Shown here: positions 16,928 through 26,522 of the stretch, one piece after another | Layout of the letters: each line of letters opens with the position of its first letter | How positions within the stretch are numbered: position 1 is the stretch's first letter | DNA from: Sphingomonadales bacterium | GTDB taxonomy: Bacteria; Bacteroidota; Bacteroidia; Flavobacteriales_D; Crocinitomicaceae | Direction of reading: 5' to 3' | Assembly (NCBI GenBank): GCA_016872115.1 | Contig: VHBC01000014.1 | Span: 1-48,309, forward strand | Length of the DNA stretch: 48,309 nt | Made by a program: the position numbers and the translations under genes | The notes under the pieces: generated by a model | Told to the model about the DNA's origin: nothing | The model's database searches: none | What the model saw: only the letters and a program-made list of their open reading frames with translations

Positions 16928-16966
16928 CAATAAAAGTTGGCCATAGGCCAACTTTTATTGTTTTTT
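16928..16966 (+). terminator. Rho-independent terminator
   Basis: Perfect 15-bp stem (16928-16942 with 16946-16960), 3-nt loop ATA, then TTTTTT. It ends plus-strand transcription from the GNAT gene and the remnant behind it. Confidence 0.85.
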
Positions 16967-16989
16967 GAGTGGTGTCCGAGATAAATGCA

Positions 16990-17022
16990 AAAAGCGTGTA
17001 AACTCAACATTTACACGCTTTT
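16990..17022 (-). terminator. Terminator downstream of tRNA-Ser
   Basis: 13-bp stem (16990-17002 with 17010-17022), 7-nt loop, T-run on the minus strand. It lies 22 bp beyond the tRNA-Ser 3' end. Confidence 0.8.
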
Positions 17023-17044
17023 GTACATTTAAGTACTTTGACTC

Positions 17045-17134
17045 TGCGGAGAGAGAGGGATTCGAACCCTCGATAAGCTTTAGGCCTATACACACTTTCC
17101 AGGCGTGCTCCTTCAACCACTCGGACACCTCTCC
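17045..17134 (-). tRNA. tRNA-Ser (anticodon GGA)
   Basis: 90 nt on the minus strand: acceptor GGAGAGG pairs with TCTCTCC, discriminator G, anticodon loop CTGGAAA, long variable arm as in class II tRNAs, T-arm GAGGG-TTCGAAT-CCCTC. CCA is not encoded. A TATCTTTG -7 box lies upstream at 17152-17159. Confidence 0.95.
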
Positions 17135-17151
17135 AGGTTTTTAGTGGAGTG

Positions 17152-17159
17152 CAAAGATA
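17152..17159 (-). promoter_or_regulatory. -7 element TATCTTTG of tRNA-Ser
   Basis: Perfect TAnnTTTG match, 17 nt from the tRNA 5' end, located in the short gap between mgtE and the tRNA. Confidence 0.6.
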
Positions 17160-17203
17160 CAAAGCTTTTTTGATTCTAGGAAACGGGCCGAGCTGCTGTG
17201 CCA

Positions 17204-18550
17204 TTACATCAACAGTAACCCGATAGAGAAATAAATAAAGATGCCAATGACGTCGTTGAGGGTGGTCACAAAAGGCCCAATGGCTAGTGCAGGGTCAATT
17301 TTATAACGATTGAGTATCATTGGAAATAAAGTTCCAAAAATGGCGGCAAATAAGATGACCGTAAATAAGGATAAACTCACCACCACCCCTAAGTGCATAT
17401 TTACAAATACTGTGGCTACCAAGAAAATGAGGCTCGATAAAATGAGTCCGTTCATAAGGCCAACACTGCCTTCCCTGATCAATTTGGGTAAAATTCTGCC
17501 GAGGTCTTTATCGCCGCGGGCTAAGGACTGCACAACAATTGCAGATGATTGCACGCCAACATTTCCGCCCATTGCCGTAATTAATGGGATAAAGAAGGCC
17601 ATTGCTGGAATAGTCGTTATGCTGTCTTCGAAATTGGAAATGACTTTTGCACCAATGGTGCCGCCAAACATGGCAATTATAAGCCAAGGTAAGCGCGAAA
17701 AACTGACCTTCCAAATTGCGGCGTCCGAATCTACTTTATCTGAGATACCGGTTGCCATTTGGAAGTCCTTGTCGGCTTCTTCTTTGATGTAGTCCACGAC
17801 GTCGTCGAGGGTAATGCGGCCTACTAATTTATTTTGGTAGTCGACAACAGGTACCGATACAAGGTCGTATTTCTCCATTACCTTAGCAACCAATTCGGCG
17901 GTGTCACTTGTCTTGACAGAAATGATTTTTTTACTCTGGTAAATGCTGCCGATTTTGGTTCGGGCATTGGCAAATAACAAGCGTTTGAGTGAGAGCACGC
18001 CTAGCAAATGTTCGTCGTCGTCGACAACAAAAATATTGTATACTTTTTCGACGTCGGCTGCTTGTTTGCGCAGTTCTATAATAGCCTGATTTACCGGCCA
18101 GTCTACATTGGCCTGAAAAAATTCTTTTTGCATCAGGCCCCCTGCGGTGTCGTCGTCGTAATTGAGTAGGTCGACGATGTCCTCTGCGGCTTCGTCGTCT
18201 TCCATCTGAGAGATGACCTCCTGAATTTTGTCGTCGGGGAGTTCACCTAAGATGTCGGCGGCGTCGTCGGAGTCGAGGTTTTCGAGCTGGTCGGCCATTT
18301 CTTTGCTCGAAAGCGAGGCCAAGAAGCGGTCTCGAACTTCTTCCTCGAGCTCCATAAGGATGTCGGCCTGGGTATCTTCATCGACCATGAAGTAGATGAA
18401 TTTAGCTTCGTCGTTGGTGAGTTTGTCGAGGATTTCAGCGATTTCAGCGTAGTGAAGTTCCAAGACTTGTTCTTGGATCCAAAGATGGTCTGCCGCGACA
18501 ATTTTTTGTCGCAGTTCGGCAATAAATTCTTTGGTTAACTCAAAACGCAT
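17204..18550 (-). CDS. mgtE: Magnesium transporter MgtE
   Basis: 448 residues. N-terminal superhelical domain (about 1-130) rich in acidic residues (LENLDSDDAADILGELPDD), followed by paired CBS domains (about 135-260; NIFVVDDDEHLLGVLSLKRLLF and YDLVSVPVVDYQNKLVGRITLDDVVDYI), then a five-helix membrane domain with the family signature GGNVGVQSSAIVVQSLARG and a late PFVTTLNDVIGIFIYF containing the pore Asp. It is a Mg2+-gated Mg2+ channel in the inner membrane; the acidic N and CBS domains sense cytosolic Mg2+. A TATCTTTG promoter box sits at 18565-18572, giving a short 5' leader. Confidence 0.95.
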   Translation of the reverse strand: MRFELTKEFIAELRQKIVAADHLWIQEQVLELHYAEIAEILDKLTNDEAKFIYFMVDEDTQADILMELEEEVRDRFLASLSSKEMADQLENLDSDDAADILGELPDDKIQEVISQMEDDEAAEDIVDLLNYDDDTAGGLMQKEFFQANVDWPVNQAIIELRKQAADVEKVYNIFVVDDDEHLLGVLSLKRLLFANARTKIGSIYQSKKIISVKTSDTAELVAKVMEKYDLVSVPVVDYQNKLVGRITLDDVVDYIKEEADKDFQMATGISDKVDSDAAIWKVSFSRLPWLIIAMFGGTIGAKVISNFEDSITTIPAMAFFIPLITAMGGNVGVQSSAIVVQSLARGDKDLGRILPKLIREGSVGLMNGLILSSLIFLVATVFVNMHLGVVVSLSLFTVILFAAIFGTLFPMILNRYKIDPALAIGPFVTTLNDVIGIFIYFSIGLLLM

Positions 18551-18564
18551 CGCTTTCTTTTTGA

Positions 18565-18572
18565 CAAAGATA
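18565..18572 (-). promoter_or_regulatory. -7 element TATCTTTG of mgtE
   Basis: Perfect TAnnTTTG box 14 nt before the mgtE ATG on the minus strand. No Mg2+-sensing riboswitch-like leader fits in the short space. Confidence 0.55.
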
Positions 18573-18620
18573 CGGAATTGACCACCAAAGGTTTTACCAA
18601 ATGGTTAAGTTCTACAAGAA

Positions 18621-19643
18621 TTAGTCGTGACAGAGGCCCTCTACCTCATGAAAGATATCGTGTGCTTTTGTGATTTGCTCGAACAACTGCTCATTTTTAG
18701 CCGCCTGATTTTTGCTTGGTTTTTGAGCCAATTGGTGTATCAATAAGCACTGTTTCTCAAGCCTGTTAAGCGCATCCTGAACTTTGGGGTTATTTACCGA
18801 AGCAGGAGGTGTTGCGTTTTTGAGTAGAATAGCTTTGGCATAGAGTTCGCCACTTCTGGTCAAAAGAGGCTCAAAATTGTTCTCTTCGGCCGGATGAAAA
18901 GTTTGCGCCATTACTTTATGAAAATCTTTGAGCGCCAACCAGTTGTCTTTTTCAAGTTCTTTTAATAAGGGATCAGTAACTGCGCTTGCATATTTGTCGG
19001 AAACAACACCCCAGTTGATCAGATTCCAAATGCCGCCAAGGTAATCGCCTCTTTTGTTCTGGTACTTTAAATAATAGGCGTGTTCCCAAACGTCAATACC
19101 TAAAATAGGAATACCGCGTTCTTTGCTGACATCCATAATGGGGTTGTCTTGGTTGGCAGTACTGTAAACAGCGAGTTTTCCTTCTGGCGTAACGACCAAC
19201 CAGGCCCAACCGCTACCAAAACGCGTTGAGGCCGCATTATTGATGAGCTTTTGTAATGAATCAACACTCTTGAACTGATTGATAATTGCTGTTTGTAAGG
19301 CATCGGAAATCGGCTTTTGTGCAGCTTTGGGAGCTAGGATATCCCAGAAAAGGTTGTGGTTGTAATGCCCGCCAGCGTTATTGCGAACTGCTGCCGAACG
19401 GAAACTGGCGTACATCAGTAGGTTGTTCATACTGGTCGTTTCCATAGAGGTGCCGGCAATGGCTTTATTGAGGTTGTTGACGTAGGCTGCATGGTGTTTG
19501 CCATGATGAATTTCCATGGTTTGTGCATCGACGTAGGGTTCGTAGGCATCAAAAGCAAAGGGTAAGTTGGGTAAAGTATAAACCTGTGCAATTGATAAGA
19601 AGCTATAAAGAGCTACGAATGGAAGTAGTAAATGCTTTTTCAT
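18621..19643 (-). CDS. Exported Mn-type superoxide dismutase with C-terminal extension
   Basis: 340 residues from the ATG at 19643; the open frame to 19733 runs into the upstream gene. Signal peptide (MKKHLLLPFVALYSFLSIAQ), then an SOD domain of about 200 residues: MEIHHGKHHAAYV (first His ligand), NNAGGHYNHNLFW (second His), [20 protein letters not shown] (Asp and third His ligands). Gly-Gly before HYNH and Gln in STANQDNP are Mn-type markers. About 120 residues follow that cytosolic SODs lack, with helical, charged character (NRLEKQCLLIHQLAQKP ... THDIF-like end). It follows the large exported protein gene by 10 bp. A periplasmic or surface site is inferred; a second SOD lies at 38466-39065. 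Confidence 0.9.
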   Translation of the reverse strand: MKKHLLLPFVALYSFLSIAQVYTLPNLPFAFDAYEPYVDAQTMEIHHGKHHAAYVNNLNKAIAGTSMETTSMNNLLMYASFRSAAVRNNAGGHYNHNLFWDILAPKAAQKPISDALQTAIINQFKSVDSLQKLINNAASTRFGSGWAWLVVTPEGKLAVYSTANQDNPIMDVSKERGIPILGIDVWEHAYYLKYQNKRGDYLGGIWNLINWGVVSDKYASAVTDPLLKELEKDNWLALKDFHKVMAQTFHPAEENNFEPLLTRSGELYAKAILLKNATPPASVNNPKVQDALNRLEKQCLLIHQLAQKPSKNQAAKNEQLFEQITKAHDIFHEVEGLCHD

Positions 19644-19653
19644 AAAGCGTAAT

Positions 19654-22600
19654 TTAAATATTTTGTAAATCCACCATGCGCATGGCGATGAATGCCTTGA
19701 GCACCCGTTCACCCACATTAGGAACCTCGACATGAATCAAATACATACCACCTGCAATTGGAATACCAGCATGGTTGGTTAAATCCCAGTCTTGGTAGGT
19801 AGCAGTGTTGTCTTTTTTGATGCTTCGGACCAGTTTGCCATTGGCTGTATAAATTCGGATATAACAGGTCTCGGGTAGGTTGGTAATCTTAATGCGGTTA
19901 TCGAGTTTATTGCGCTCGTATTCTGAGAATGCATAATAGGGATTCGGCACCACATTGATCATATCCAAGGCCTCTTTGAGCATATCTTGTGACCCAATTT
20001 GAGTTGCAATCTTATCCATGCTCCAACCATACATAGGCTTGCCACCGTTCTGCCCAGTAGCAACAAAGTTTTTGTATTCTTTATTGATGCGCAAACGAAT
20101 GGTGACGTCCGTGGAAAGCAATTCTTGCCCTTGTTCAAGTAGTGGATAGGCTATCCAAGATAGCGAACCATATAGTTGGCGCTTTGTTGTCGGACTGTTA
20201 GGATAGGCCTCTACCTCAAGAAACTTGTTGTAGGCAGCATTGTTTGTATTAAATTCAGCACTCGATGGCTGATAAGCCGGGAAATCGAATCCATTGCTAA
20301 AGCCATTGATGCTAGCTTGATTGTAGCTAAATACGTAAATCGGGTGCATACCGCCCATGAGTGGTGTGCCGACATTACTCACCAAACGATCGGTCGGGTT
20401 CCAAATCATATCGGCACCGTTTTCACCTCCCTGGAATGAGTTTTCACCAAAGGCCAAGAACAGACGTGCGCCCGATTCTAAATCTACAGCGTAGCCTGGG
20501 AACCAGCCCATTCCAGTACCCGAACCATCAGGGTTGCCATTTTTATCGACACTTGGGCTTTTGCGCAGACCGCCTGGTTGTGCACCACCAACATTGAGTG
20601 CGGCTTTGCGGCCAAGTTCTATCACGGGACAACGGGTCCAGAGGTTTTTATCCTTTGTAAGGACAATATTTATACTGGGTAAAAATGAAATGGATGCATT
20701 TAATCTACTGGAGGCCGTGTAACTACCGAAGTAACATAAAGGCATGTAATCTGCTTGGTAACCGACCAAACGGTGTGGTGCAATAATGCCATTCAGTACT
20801 TTTTCGAAGGCTTGGGTTGGGTCGGCACCAATGTCATCGTCATAAAAACAAGGATCTAGGTAATTTTGACCATTCGGTAAACATTCATAAGCGTCATCTT
20901 CTGGATCAGTATGTGATTTGAAATCTCCGGAGCGGATCCAATTGGTTGGGAAAAACGCATCGTTGTCTTTGACGCCTGTGAGCCAGCGCTTCGAAGAGTC
21001 TTCGAATTCCATGCTGGCATCGATCATGTCAGTCCTTTTGGTATTGATACCCTGACCGCCATAGTACTTCGTTTGGAAAATCTGAACAGAGACCCCCCAT
21101 TGCGGAATAATTTGCTCATTATCTTGGTTAATTGTGCGTTCAGAGCTGACCGAATCTAAAACGGTGAGGTCGTCTTGACTTATATGGCGGTAGATGACCC
21201 AGCTGGCGGTATCGGCGCTGTTGCCAATAGTTGGGGCAGTGTAGTCGCGGAATTTGCAAGTGAAATAACCGCTGGCCAAATTCAGCGGATCAACGACCTT
21301 GATGTTGATTGGCCCTGCACCGTAGTCATAAGTGGGATTAGCCATGTAGCCATCGGATAAAATGGTATTTAAACTGGCTTTGGTTAGTTCCAAACTGCGG
21401 TTTCCGTTGCCATAGCCATCTAAGCGCGTAATTTGAGGTGAGGAACCATAAGCAATGAGCTGTGCGGTACCGCCGGCTTCTGGCATTGGGTTGTGCGGAA
21501 TTACTTCAATGGGCTTGACCTCGCCAACTGCCGCTTTTCTACTGGCAATGTAGCGTTTCTTTTGACCGTCTAACGAAAGTGGGTCATTGGGAGAATAATC
21601 TTTGTAATTGTTGTGCGCATAGGCTATAGCCATGTAATAGTAGCGCTTGAAATTGACTAATTTTTTGTCACCTTGGGCAAATTGATCGGTCTGAAGTCTA
21701 AAACTGTGCTGAATGCCTTTGTCTTCACCGTTCACGCGCTGCACCGGAATAGAGGCACCAAGCTGGTCGCTGAATTCAAAATTGATGATTTTACCGATGC
21801 CGTCTTTGATGTCGCATTGGGCTACCAAGCGCGCTTGGTCGGGGTCTTGTAATTCCGAGCTAGAAACTTTGGAGTTGGCCAATTGGTAGATTTGGTAGCC
21901 TTGGAAATTATAGGTTTTATCGGCATTGGGGTCGGCGGCAACGATGAACGGATCAAATTCTTCGTATTCTTCTTTGTAATTGTTAGAATTGACTGGATTG
22001 GAAAGCATTAAAATAACCTCATTGGCCAATTCTTGTGCCTGCACATCCGGTGCATGCGGCCCGTCGAGCACTTTGAAACAGTTTTCAAAAAGGGCTTGCG
22101 CTTTGTCGTCGGCTCGGCGCAGGGTTTCTACAGATGCGAATGGATCTCCGTTGCTCGAACGGGCCCAAACCACCCCAACGGTGATGTTATTGACTGCTCC
22201 TGGCTTCAGAATGAAAGGCCCTGCCGATTGTACAAAACGGCGGTCGTTTGGGGTGTTGTTGGCGGTTTGTTCGGTCCAGTTGGGTTGCGGATTTCCGCCG
22301 GTTCCCCAGCCGAGCGGATCGGTATTGCCTGGAAACATAAAGTCACAAGGCGTATTTGGATCGGCTTCCGGGTCAGAGATATGCCCACTACCGCCATAAA
22401 CGAATTTGGTGCCGTCTTTCCAAAAACCACGTAAATAGTTGTAGTAATCACCCGCATTGACGGGGTCGGTTTGATTGGGGTTGGCGCCGTTGGTTGTATT
22501 GGAGTAGTACAAAAACCTGCGCATCCCAAAGCGTTCGTTGTCAACGATTCCATCACCATAGCCGATGCCGTTTAGCGCTTCGTTTTCCCAGATTCCAAAG

Positions 22601-23703
22601 GCGTTGTCTAGGCCGTCGTTGTCTTGATAAGGGCCTTCGAAGAAGTCGACGCCGACAGCAGGAGGTGAATAGCCATAGCCTTTGAAGCCGGAGTTGTCAC
22701 CGTCAAAATTATCTCCGTTATAGTAGTAACCCAAGCCCCTATTTACGTCGCAGCCTACGTAATCGTCGTAGGGATCGCCGAGTGCACCGTCAGTAAAGAA
22801 ACCAAAGTAAGTATTATACAAAGTTTGGGTACCTCGGTTGATGAGTTCGTAATTGTAAAAAGTCATGTTGTTGACTTCGTCATTGGAGGCAAATGCAAAT
22901 GCCTGCGCCCTGATTTCCATGCCAATTGGATCGGCACCTGTTTCCGTGTGTATATTTCCTTTATCGTTCATGACCCACCAAAAATTGAGGTCGCCGTAGA
23001 GCGTGATTTTGCGTTCGGTAGAGCAATCTTTGGTTTTTTTGATGTCGTACCAGGGGAAATCGCCATCTTGCCAGTTGTAGGTGCCGTCGTTGTTGTAATC
23101 GTAGAAAGGCGCTAAGTAGTAATCTTGACCTTGCGAAACATCGCCATGGGCCGGCCATTCTTTAATAATCTGAGGTACGCTATAGTTGGGAAATAAATCG
23201 GCCTGAGTATTGGTACCGTTTTGCATGTCGAATATTCCGGCTTCGTACCAGGCGTTGAATTCGCGAATTTCATCTTGAGTAGAAATAAAATGCTTGTCGA
23301 ATTTGGCGCAGTTGTCATAAGTCGTTTCGGCAAAAACTTTGGAAAGCGGGCCAGTCCAGTAGTCTTGGCCATTGCGGTAACGCAATGCTGCTAATTTGAG
23401 CTGGTTATTGACATCCGTTCCGCCAAGCCAGAGCGCTGCTGTAAAAAGCGCCATGATACCTGAGTTTTTAGGAACTTCGTACATCGAAAAGTTTTGGTTG
23501 GGCCGCTGCCACAAATTACCAGCGGTATGGATCATGGCCCGCACATTATTGAGTTCTAAGTAGGTTGTGTGCGTTGGAGGCGGGCAGTTGGCGCCTTTAC
23601 TTTGGGTATTGATATGCGGTTTTTGAGCCCCGGTATATGTCTGGGCAAAAAGCAATTGAGGCAATGCAAAAGCGACGAAAAGGGAAAAGATAATTTTGTG
23701 CAT
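19654..23703 (-). CDS. Very large exported protein with FlgD-like/T9SS-like C-terminus
   Basis: 1349 residues. Signal peptide (MHKIIFSLFVAFALPQLLFAQ). The body is aromatic- and Asp/Asn/Gly-rich with beta-type composition and repeated DGxxxxxDxDFPWYD-like and GDPYDDYVGCDVNRG segments that could bind calcium. The last ~110 residues (INVVPNPYYAFSEYERN ... ETCYIRIYTANGKLVRSI ... WDLTNHAGIPIAGGMYLIHVEV ... GERVLKAFIAMR) resemble FlgD-type Ig/sorting domains seen in Bacteroidota surface proteins, so secretion by T9SS is likely. I do not recognise a catalytic domain. It appears to be the promoter-proximal gene of a unit with the exported SOD. Confidence 0.85.
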   Translation of the reverse strand: MHKIIFSLFVAFALPQLLFAQTYTGAQKPHINTQSKGANCPPPTHTTYLELNNVRAMIHTAGNLWQRPNQNFSMYEVPKNSGIMALFTAALWLGGTDVNNQLKLAALRYRNGQDYWTGPLSKVFAETTYDNCAKFDKHFISTQDEIREFNAWYEAGIFDMQNGTNTQADLFPNYSVPQIIKEWPAHGDVSQGQDYYLAPFYDYNNDGTYNWQDGDFPWYDIKKTKDCSTERKITLYGDLNFWWVMNDKGNIHTETGADPIGMEIRAQAFAFASNDEVNNMTFYNYELINRGTQTLYNTYFGFFTDGALGDPYDDYVGCDVNRGLGYYYNGDNFDGDNSGFKGYGYSPPAVGVDFFEGPYQDNDGLDNAFGIWENEALNGIGYGDGIVDNERFGMRRFLYYSNTTNGANPNQTDPVNAGDYYNYLRGFWKDGTKFVYGGSGHISDPEADPNTPCDFMFPGNTDPLGWGTGGNPQPNWTEQTANNTPNDRRFVQSAGPFILKPGAVNNITVGVVWARSSNGDPFASVETLRRADDKAQALFENCFKVLDGPHAPDVQAQELANEVILMLSNPVNSNNYKEEYEEFDPFIVAADPNADKTYNFQGYQIYQLANSKVSSSELQDPDQARLVAQCDIKDGIGKIINFEFSDQLGASIPVQRVNGEDKGIQHSFRLQTDQFAQGDKKLVNFKRYYYMAIAYAHNNYKDYSPNDPLSLDGQKKRYIASRKAAVGEVKPIEVIPHNPMPEAGGTAQLIAYGSSPQITRLDGYGNGNRSLELTKASLNTILSDGYMANPTYDYGAGPINIKVVDPLNLASGYFTCKFRDYTAPTIGNSADTASWVIYRHISQDDLTVLDSVSSERTINQDNEQIIPQWGVSVQIFQTKYYGGQGINTKRTDMIDASMEFEDSSKRWLTGVKDNDAFFPTNWIRSGDFKSHTDPEDDAYECLPNGQNYLDPCFYDDDIGADPTQAFEKVLNGIIAPHRLVGYQADYMPLCYFGSYTASSRLNASISFLPSINIVLTKDKNLWTRCPVIELGRKAALNVGGAQPGGLRKSPSVDKNGNPDGSGTGMGWFPGYAVDLESGARLFLAFGENSFQGGENGADMIWNPTDRLVSNVGTPLMGGMHPIYVFSYNQASINGFSNGFDFPAYQPSSAEFNTNNAAYNKFLEVEAYPNSPTTKRQLYGSLSWIAYPLLEQGQELLSTDVTIRLRINKEYKNFVATGQNGGKPMYGWSMDKIATQIGSQDMLKEALDMINVVPNPYYAFSEYERNKLDNRIKITNLPETCYIRIYTANGKLVRSIKKDNTATYQDWDLTNHAGIPIAGGMYLIHVEVPNVGERVLKAFIAMRMVDLQNI

Positions 23704-23848
23704 TCGGTGTCTAAATTAAGGAAAAAAACGCTGTAAATTTGAATATGAAACAACTCACTTCTGCCAAAAATGAACCCAAGTAATTAAATAAACATTTCAT
23801 TCTTTAAAACTAAAAACGAATGGCAGTAAGTTGTTGTGGGGTTCCAAT

Positions 23849-23856
23849 TAAATTTG
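23849..23856 (+). promoter_or_regulatory. Putative -7 element TAAATTTG of ftsX operon
   Basis: Matches TAnnTTTG and ends 4 nt before the ftsX ATG (AATT between). The divergent gap 23704-23860 shows nothing else recognisable. Confidence 0.45.
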
Positions 23857-23860
23857 AATT

Positions 23861-24751
23861 ATGGCAAAGACGGCAGATATTTATAGCAAAAGAGGAATCC
23901 GTACGGGTTATGTGTCAACGGTAATCGGGATTTCCCTCGTCATTTTTATGATAGGCTTGGTTTTAGGCGGCATTTTTGGCTTGCGCAGTATCGAAAAACA
24001 GGCAAAAGAAAACCTACAGGCAGACATCTTTTTTAAATCGGAACTCAATGATGCCGATATCAAGCAAATCGAAGAAGAACTCAAGGCTTGGCCTGAATTC
24101 GCCGATGTCTTTTTTATTTCTCCAGAACGGGCTATTCAAGAATTTGCCGGTGAAAGTCAAGCTGAAAAAGAAGTTTTAGCTCTTTTTGATGCAGAAAATC
24201 CGCTTCCTGCAACAATTGGCATAAAACCCAAAATGGAATTTGCCAGTCAGCCCGGAATGGCAGCTATCAAACGTAAATTATTGACGCGCTTTAAAGATGA
24301 AATCGATGAGGTCAACTACGATAAAGCCAGTGTTTCTAATGTCAATTTAGGCTTCAAACAATTTGCATTGTTATTTTTGGCAGTTGCATTGTTGCTTATT
24401 GTTATCGCCGTGGCCATGATCAATAACACCATCCGTTTGGCACTTTACTCCAAAAGATTTACCATTAAAACCATGCAACTTGTAGGGGCAACAGCCATGT
24501 ATATCCGCAAGCCTTTTTTAGGTCAGGCGCTCTTTCAAGGATTGTTCTCATCCTTGATCGGTTTGGCCTTATTACTAACTGTATTTTACGGAATCAATAA
24601 CTTACTCGAAACCATTCAAATTGCTTACACCCTAGAGAGTTTCTTGCTTTTGGTGGCGTTGCTTTTCGTCATAGGCGTTTTTATTACCATGATCTCTACT
24701 TGGTTTGCCTTAAACAAGTATCTTCGTATGAAATTAGATGATCTTTATTAA
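23861..24751 (+). CDS. ftsX: Cell division protein FtsX
   Basis: 296 residues. N-terminal transmembrane segment (GISLVIFMIGLVLGGIFGL, about 23-43), extracytoplasmic domain (about 45-165; QIEEELKAWPEFADVFFISPERA), then three membrane segments (about 170-192, 225-245, 260-282). FtsX pattern SVSNVNLGFKQFALLFLAVALLL and NNTIRLALYSKRFTIKTMQLVGAT fit the family. FtsX is the membrane partner of the FtsE ATPase, regulating cell-wall hydrolases at division; ftsE is not in the window. It leads a tight operon with DUF3098, uppP and truB, a gene order common in Bacteroidota. Confidence 0.93.
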   Translation: MAKTADIYSKRGIRTGYVSTVIGISLVIFMIGLVLGGIFGLRSIEKQAKENLQADIFFKSELNDADIKQIEEELKAWPEFADVFFISPERAIQEFAGESQAEKEVLALFDAENPLPATIGIKPKMEFASQPGMAAIKRKLLTRFKDEIDEVNYDKASVSNVNLGFKQFALLFLAVALLLIVIAVAMINNTIRLALYSKRFTIKTMQLVGATAMYIRKPFLGQALFQGLFSSLIGLALLLTVFYGINNLLETIQIAYTLESFLLLVALLFVIGVFITMISTWFALNKYLRMKLDDLY

Positions 24752-24753
24752 CT

Positions 24754-25005
24754 ATGAAGGACCCTATCAAACACTTCGGCTTTGACCCTGCCAACTACAA
24801 ATGGCTCTACATTGGCTTGGCTATCAATATTCTTGGCTTCTTACTCATGATTGGCGGTGGCTCCGACGACCCCAATGTTTTCAAAGCTGACGAGCTTTTT
24901 AGTTCGGTGCGCATCACAATAGCCCCTATGCTTATTGTTGCTGGCTATGTAGTGATCTTCTATGCCATCATGAAGCGCAACAAAAAGGACCAAACTGAGT
25001 CTTAG
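24754..25005 (+). CDS. DUF3098 small membrane protein
   Basis: 83 residues with two hydrophobic segments (YIGLAINILGFLLMIGGG, about 19-36, and ITIAPMLIVAGYVVIFYAIM, about 53-72) and a charged tail (KRNKKDQTES). The pattern FGFDPANYKWLYIGL and SDDPNVFKADELFSSVRITIAP is the DUF3098 pattern that regularly sits between ftsX and uppP in this phylum. Function unknown. It starts 2 bp after the ftsX stop and ends 3 bp before uppP, so translation is probably coupled. Confidence 0.88.
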   Translation: MKDPIKHFGFDPANYKWLYIGLAINILGFLLMIGGGSDDPNVFKADELFSSVRITIAPMLIVAGYVVIFYAIMKRNKKDQTES

Positions 25006-25008
25006 CCC

Positions 25009-25809
25009 ATGACTTTTTTGGATGCAATTATTTTGGCCATCATCGAAGGCCTTACCGAGTTTTTACCTATTTCGTCTACCGGTCACATGATCATTGCCTC
25101 GACGCTCATGGGCAATGCTTCCAATGATTTTGTTAAACTATTTACTGTAGCCATCCAGTTTGGCGCCATCTTATCAGTAGTATTGGTTTATTTTCAGAAA
25201 TTTTTACAGTCTTTTCGCTTTTACCTCTTACTCTGCGCGGCTTTTATTCCTACGGCTGTCATCGGTTTGTTAGCCAAAGAACACATAGACGATCTTTTAG
25301 AAAATGTTGTAGTGGTGGCTTGGTCTTTATTGCTAGGCGGAATCGTATTGCTTTTTGTAGACCGTATTTTTGCGTCAAACGAAACCCAAACCGAAGAGAC
25401 CCCCCTTGATTTTAAATCTGCATTTCTGATTGGAACCATGCAATGCCTGGCTATGATTCCCGGTGTTTCTAGATCTGCTGCCACCATTATTGGGGGCTTG
25501 ACTCAGAAACTAACCCGCAAAGCAGCCGCAGAATTTTCGTTTTTCTTGGCAGTCCCAACCATGTTTGCCGCTACGCTCAAAAGCATGTACGACGAAAAAG
25601 AATTATTACTAGCGTCTGCGGGCAAGGAATGGTTGCTTTTATTGGTCGGAAACATCGTTGCATTTGCGGTCGCTTATTTAGCCATCAAGTCCTTTATTTC
25701 CTTTTTGCAAAAGAAAGGTTTTCGCGCTTTCGGTTGGTATCGGATCATATTGGGTGCGCTAATTTTACTTTTATTGGCAATGGGTGTTGATCTTCAAATG
25801 GCAGGCTGA
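25009..25809 (+). CDS. uppP: Undecaprenyl-diphosphatase UppP (BacA)
   Basis: 266 residues, polytopic. Catalytic motifs: [17 protein letters not shown] (residues about 14-30) and [13 protein letters not shown] (about 146-158) with the conserved Arg and Ser. It dephosphorylates undecaprenyl pyrophosphate to regenerate the lipid carrier for peptidoglycan and glycan export, and confers bacitracin tolerance when abundant. Stop and truB start overlap by one base (TGATG). Confidence 0.95.
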   Translation: MTFLDAIILAIIEGLTEFLPISSTGHMIIASTLMGNASNDFVKLFTVAIQFGAILSVVLVYFQKFLQSFRFYLLLCAAFIPTAVIGLLAKEHIDDLLENVVVVAWSLLLGGIVLLFVDRIFASNETQTEETPLDFKSAFLIGTMQCLAMIPGVSRSAATIIGGLTQKLTRKAAAEFSFFLAVPTMFAATLKSMYDEKELLLASAGKEWLLLLVGNIVAFAVAYLAIKSFISFLQKKGFRAFGWYRIILGALILLLLAMGVDLQMAG

Positions 25810-26510
25810 TGCTAGATATTACCGAAGGCCTAACCATTCTCGTAGACAAGCCCTACACCTGGACTTCGTTTGATGTCGTCAATAAAATCCGCTGGAACCT
25901 CAAGAAAAAACTGGGGGTTAAGAATGTAAAAGTGGGTCATGCCGGCACATTAGACCCATTGGCAACTGGCTTGTTAGTCCTTTGTTTGGGCAAGCATACT
26001 AAATTAATAGAAGGCCTTACAAATGATACCAAAACCTACACGGGTACTTTTCTTGTTGGCAAAACGACGCCATCCTTTGATTTAGAAACCGAGTATAATC
26101 AGGACTTTGACACCACGCACATAGATGCTGATCTGCTTGAGCAAGTACGCGCATCTTTTCTTGGACTACAAATGCAAACGCCGCCTATTTATTCGGCAAA
26201 ACAAATTGACGGCAAGCGCGCCTATGATTTTGCACGTGCAGGTAAAACCGTAGAAATGAAGCAAAGCCAGATTGAAATTTTTGATTTTCAGCTGGACGCT
26301 GCGCGTTTCCCGGAAGTAGATTTTAAAATCAGTTGTAGCAAAGGCACTTACATCAGAAGTATAGCCAATGACTTTGGTCAGCGCTTGCAGTCTGGAGCAG
26401 CGCTTATTGCGCTGCGCAGAACGCAGTCAGGGTCTTTTCATATAGCTAACGCAAAAAGCGTCGAGGAATGGATTGAGCTCATCAATCAAGACGAGGTTGT
26501 TCAGCATTAA
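25809..26510 (+). CDS. truB: tRNA pseudouridine(55) synthase TruB
   Basis: 233 residues. Catalytic motif VGHAGTLDPLATGLLVLC with the nucleophilic Asp; upstream LVDKPYTWTSFDVVNKI and later QTPPIYSAKQIDGKRAYDFAR and SCSKGTYIRSIANDFG are TruB signatures. It makes pseudouridine 55 in the T-loop of tRNAs. The C-terminal PUA domain present in E. coli TruB is reduced or absent, as is usual in shorter homologues. Last gene of the ftsX operon; it converges on the small gene at 26523. Confidence 0.95.
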   Translation: MLDITEGLTILVDKPYTWTSFDVVNKIRWNLKKKLGVKNVKVGHAGTLDPLATGLLVLCLGKHTKLIEGLTNDTKTYTGTFLVGKTTPSFDLETEYNQDFDTTHIDADLLEQVRASFLGLQMQTPPIYSAKQIDGKRAYDFARAGKTVEMKQSQIEIFDFQLDAARFPEVDFKISCSKGTYIRSIANDFGQRLQSGAALIALRRTQSGSFHIANAKSVEEWIELINQDEVVQH

Positions 26511-26522
26511 CCGAGCAAGCCC

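Noticed and set aside
18551..18620. Mg2+ riboswitch ahead of mgtE
   Set aside because: The -7 box lies 14 nt before the ATG, leaving no room for a structured leader.
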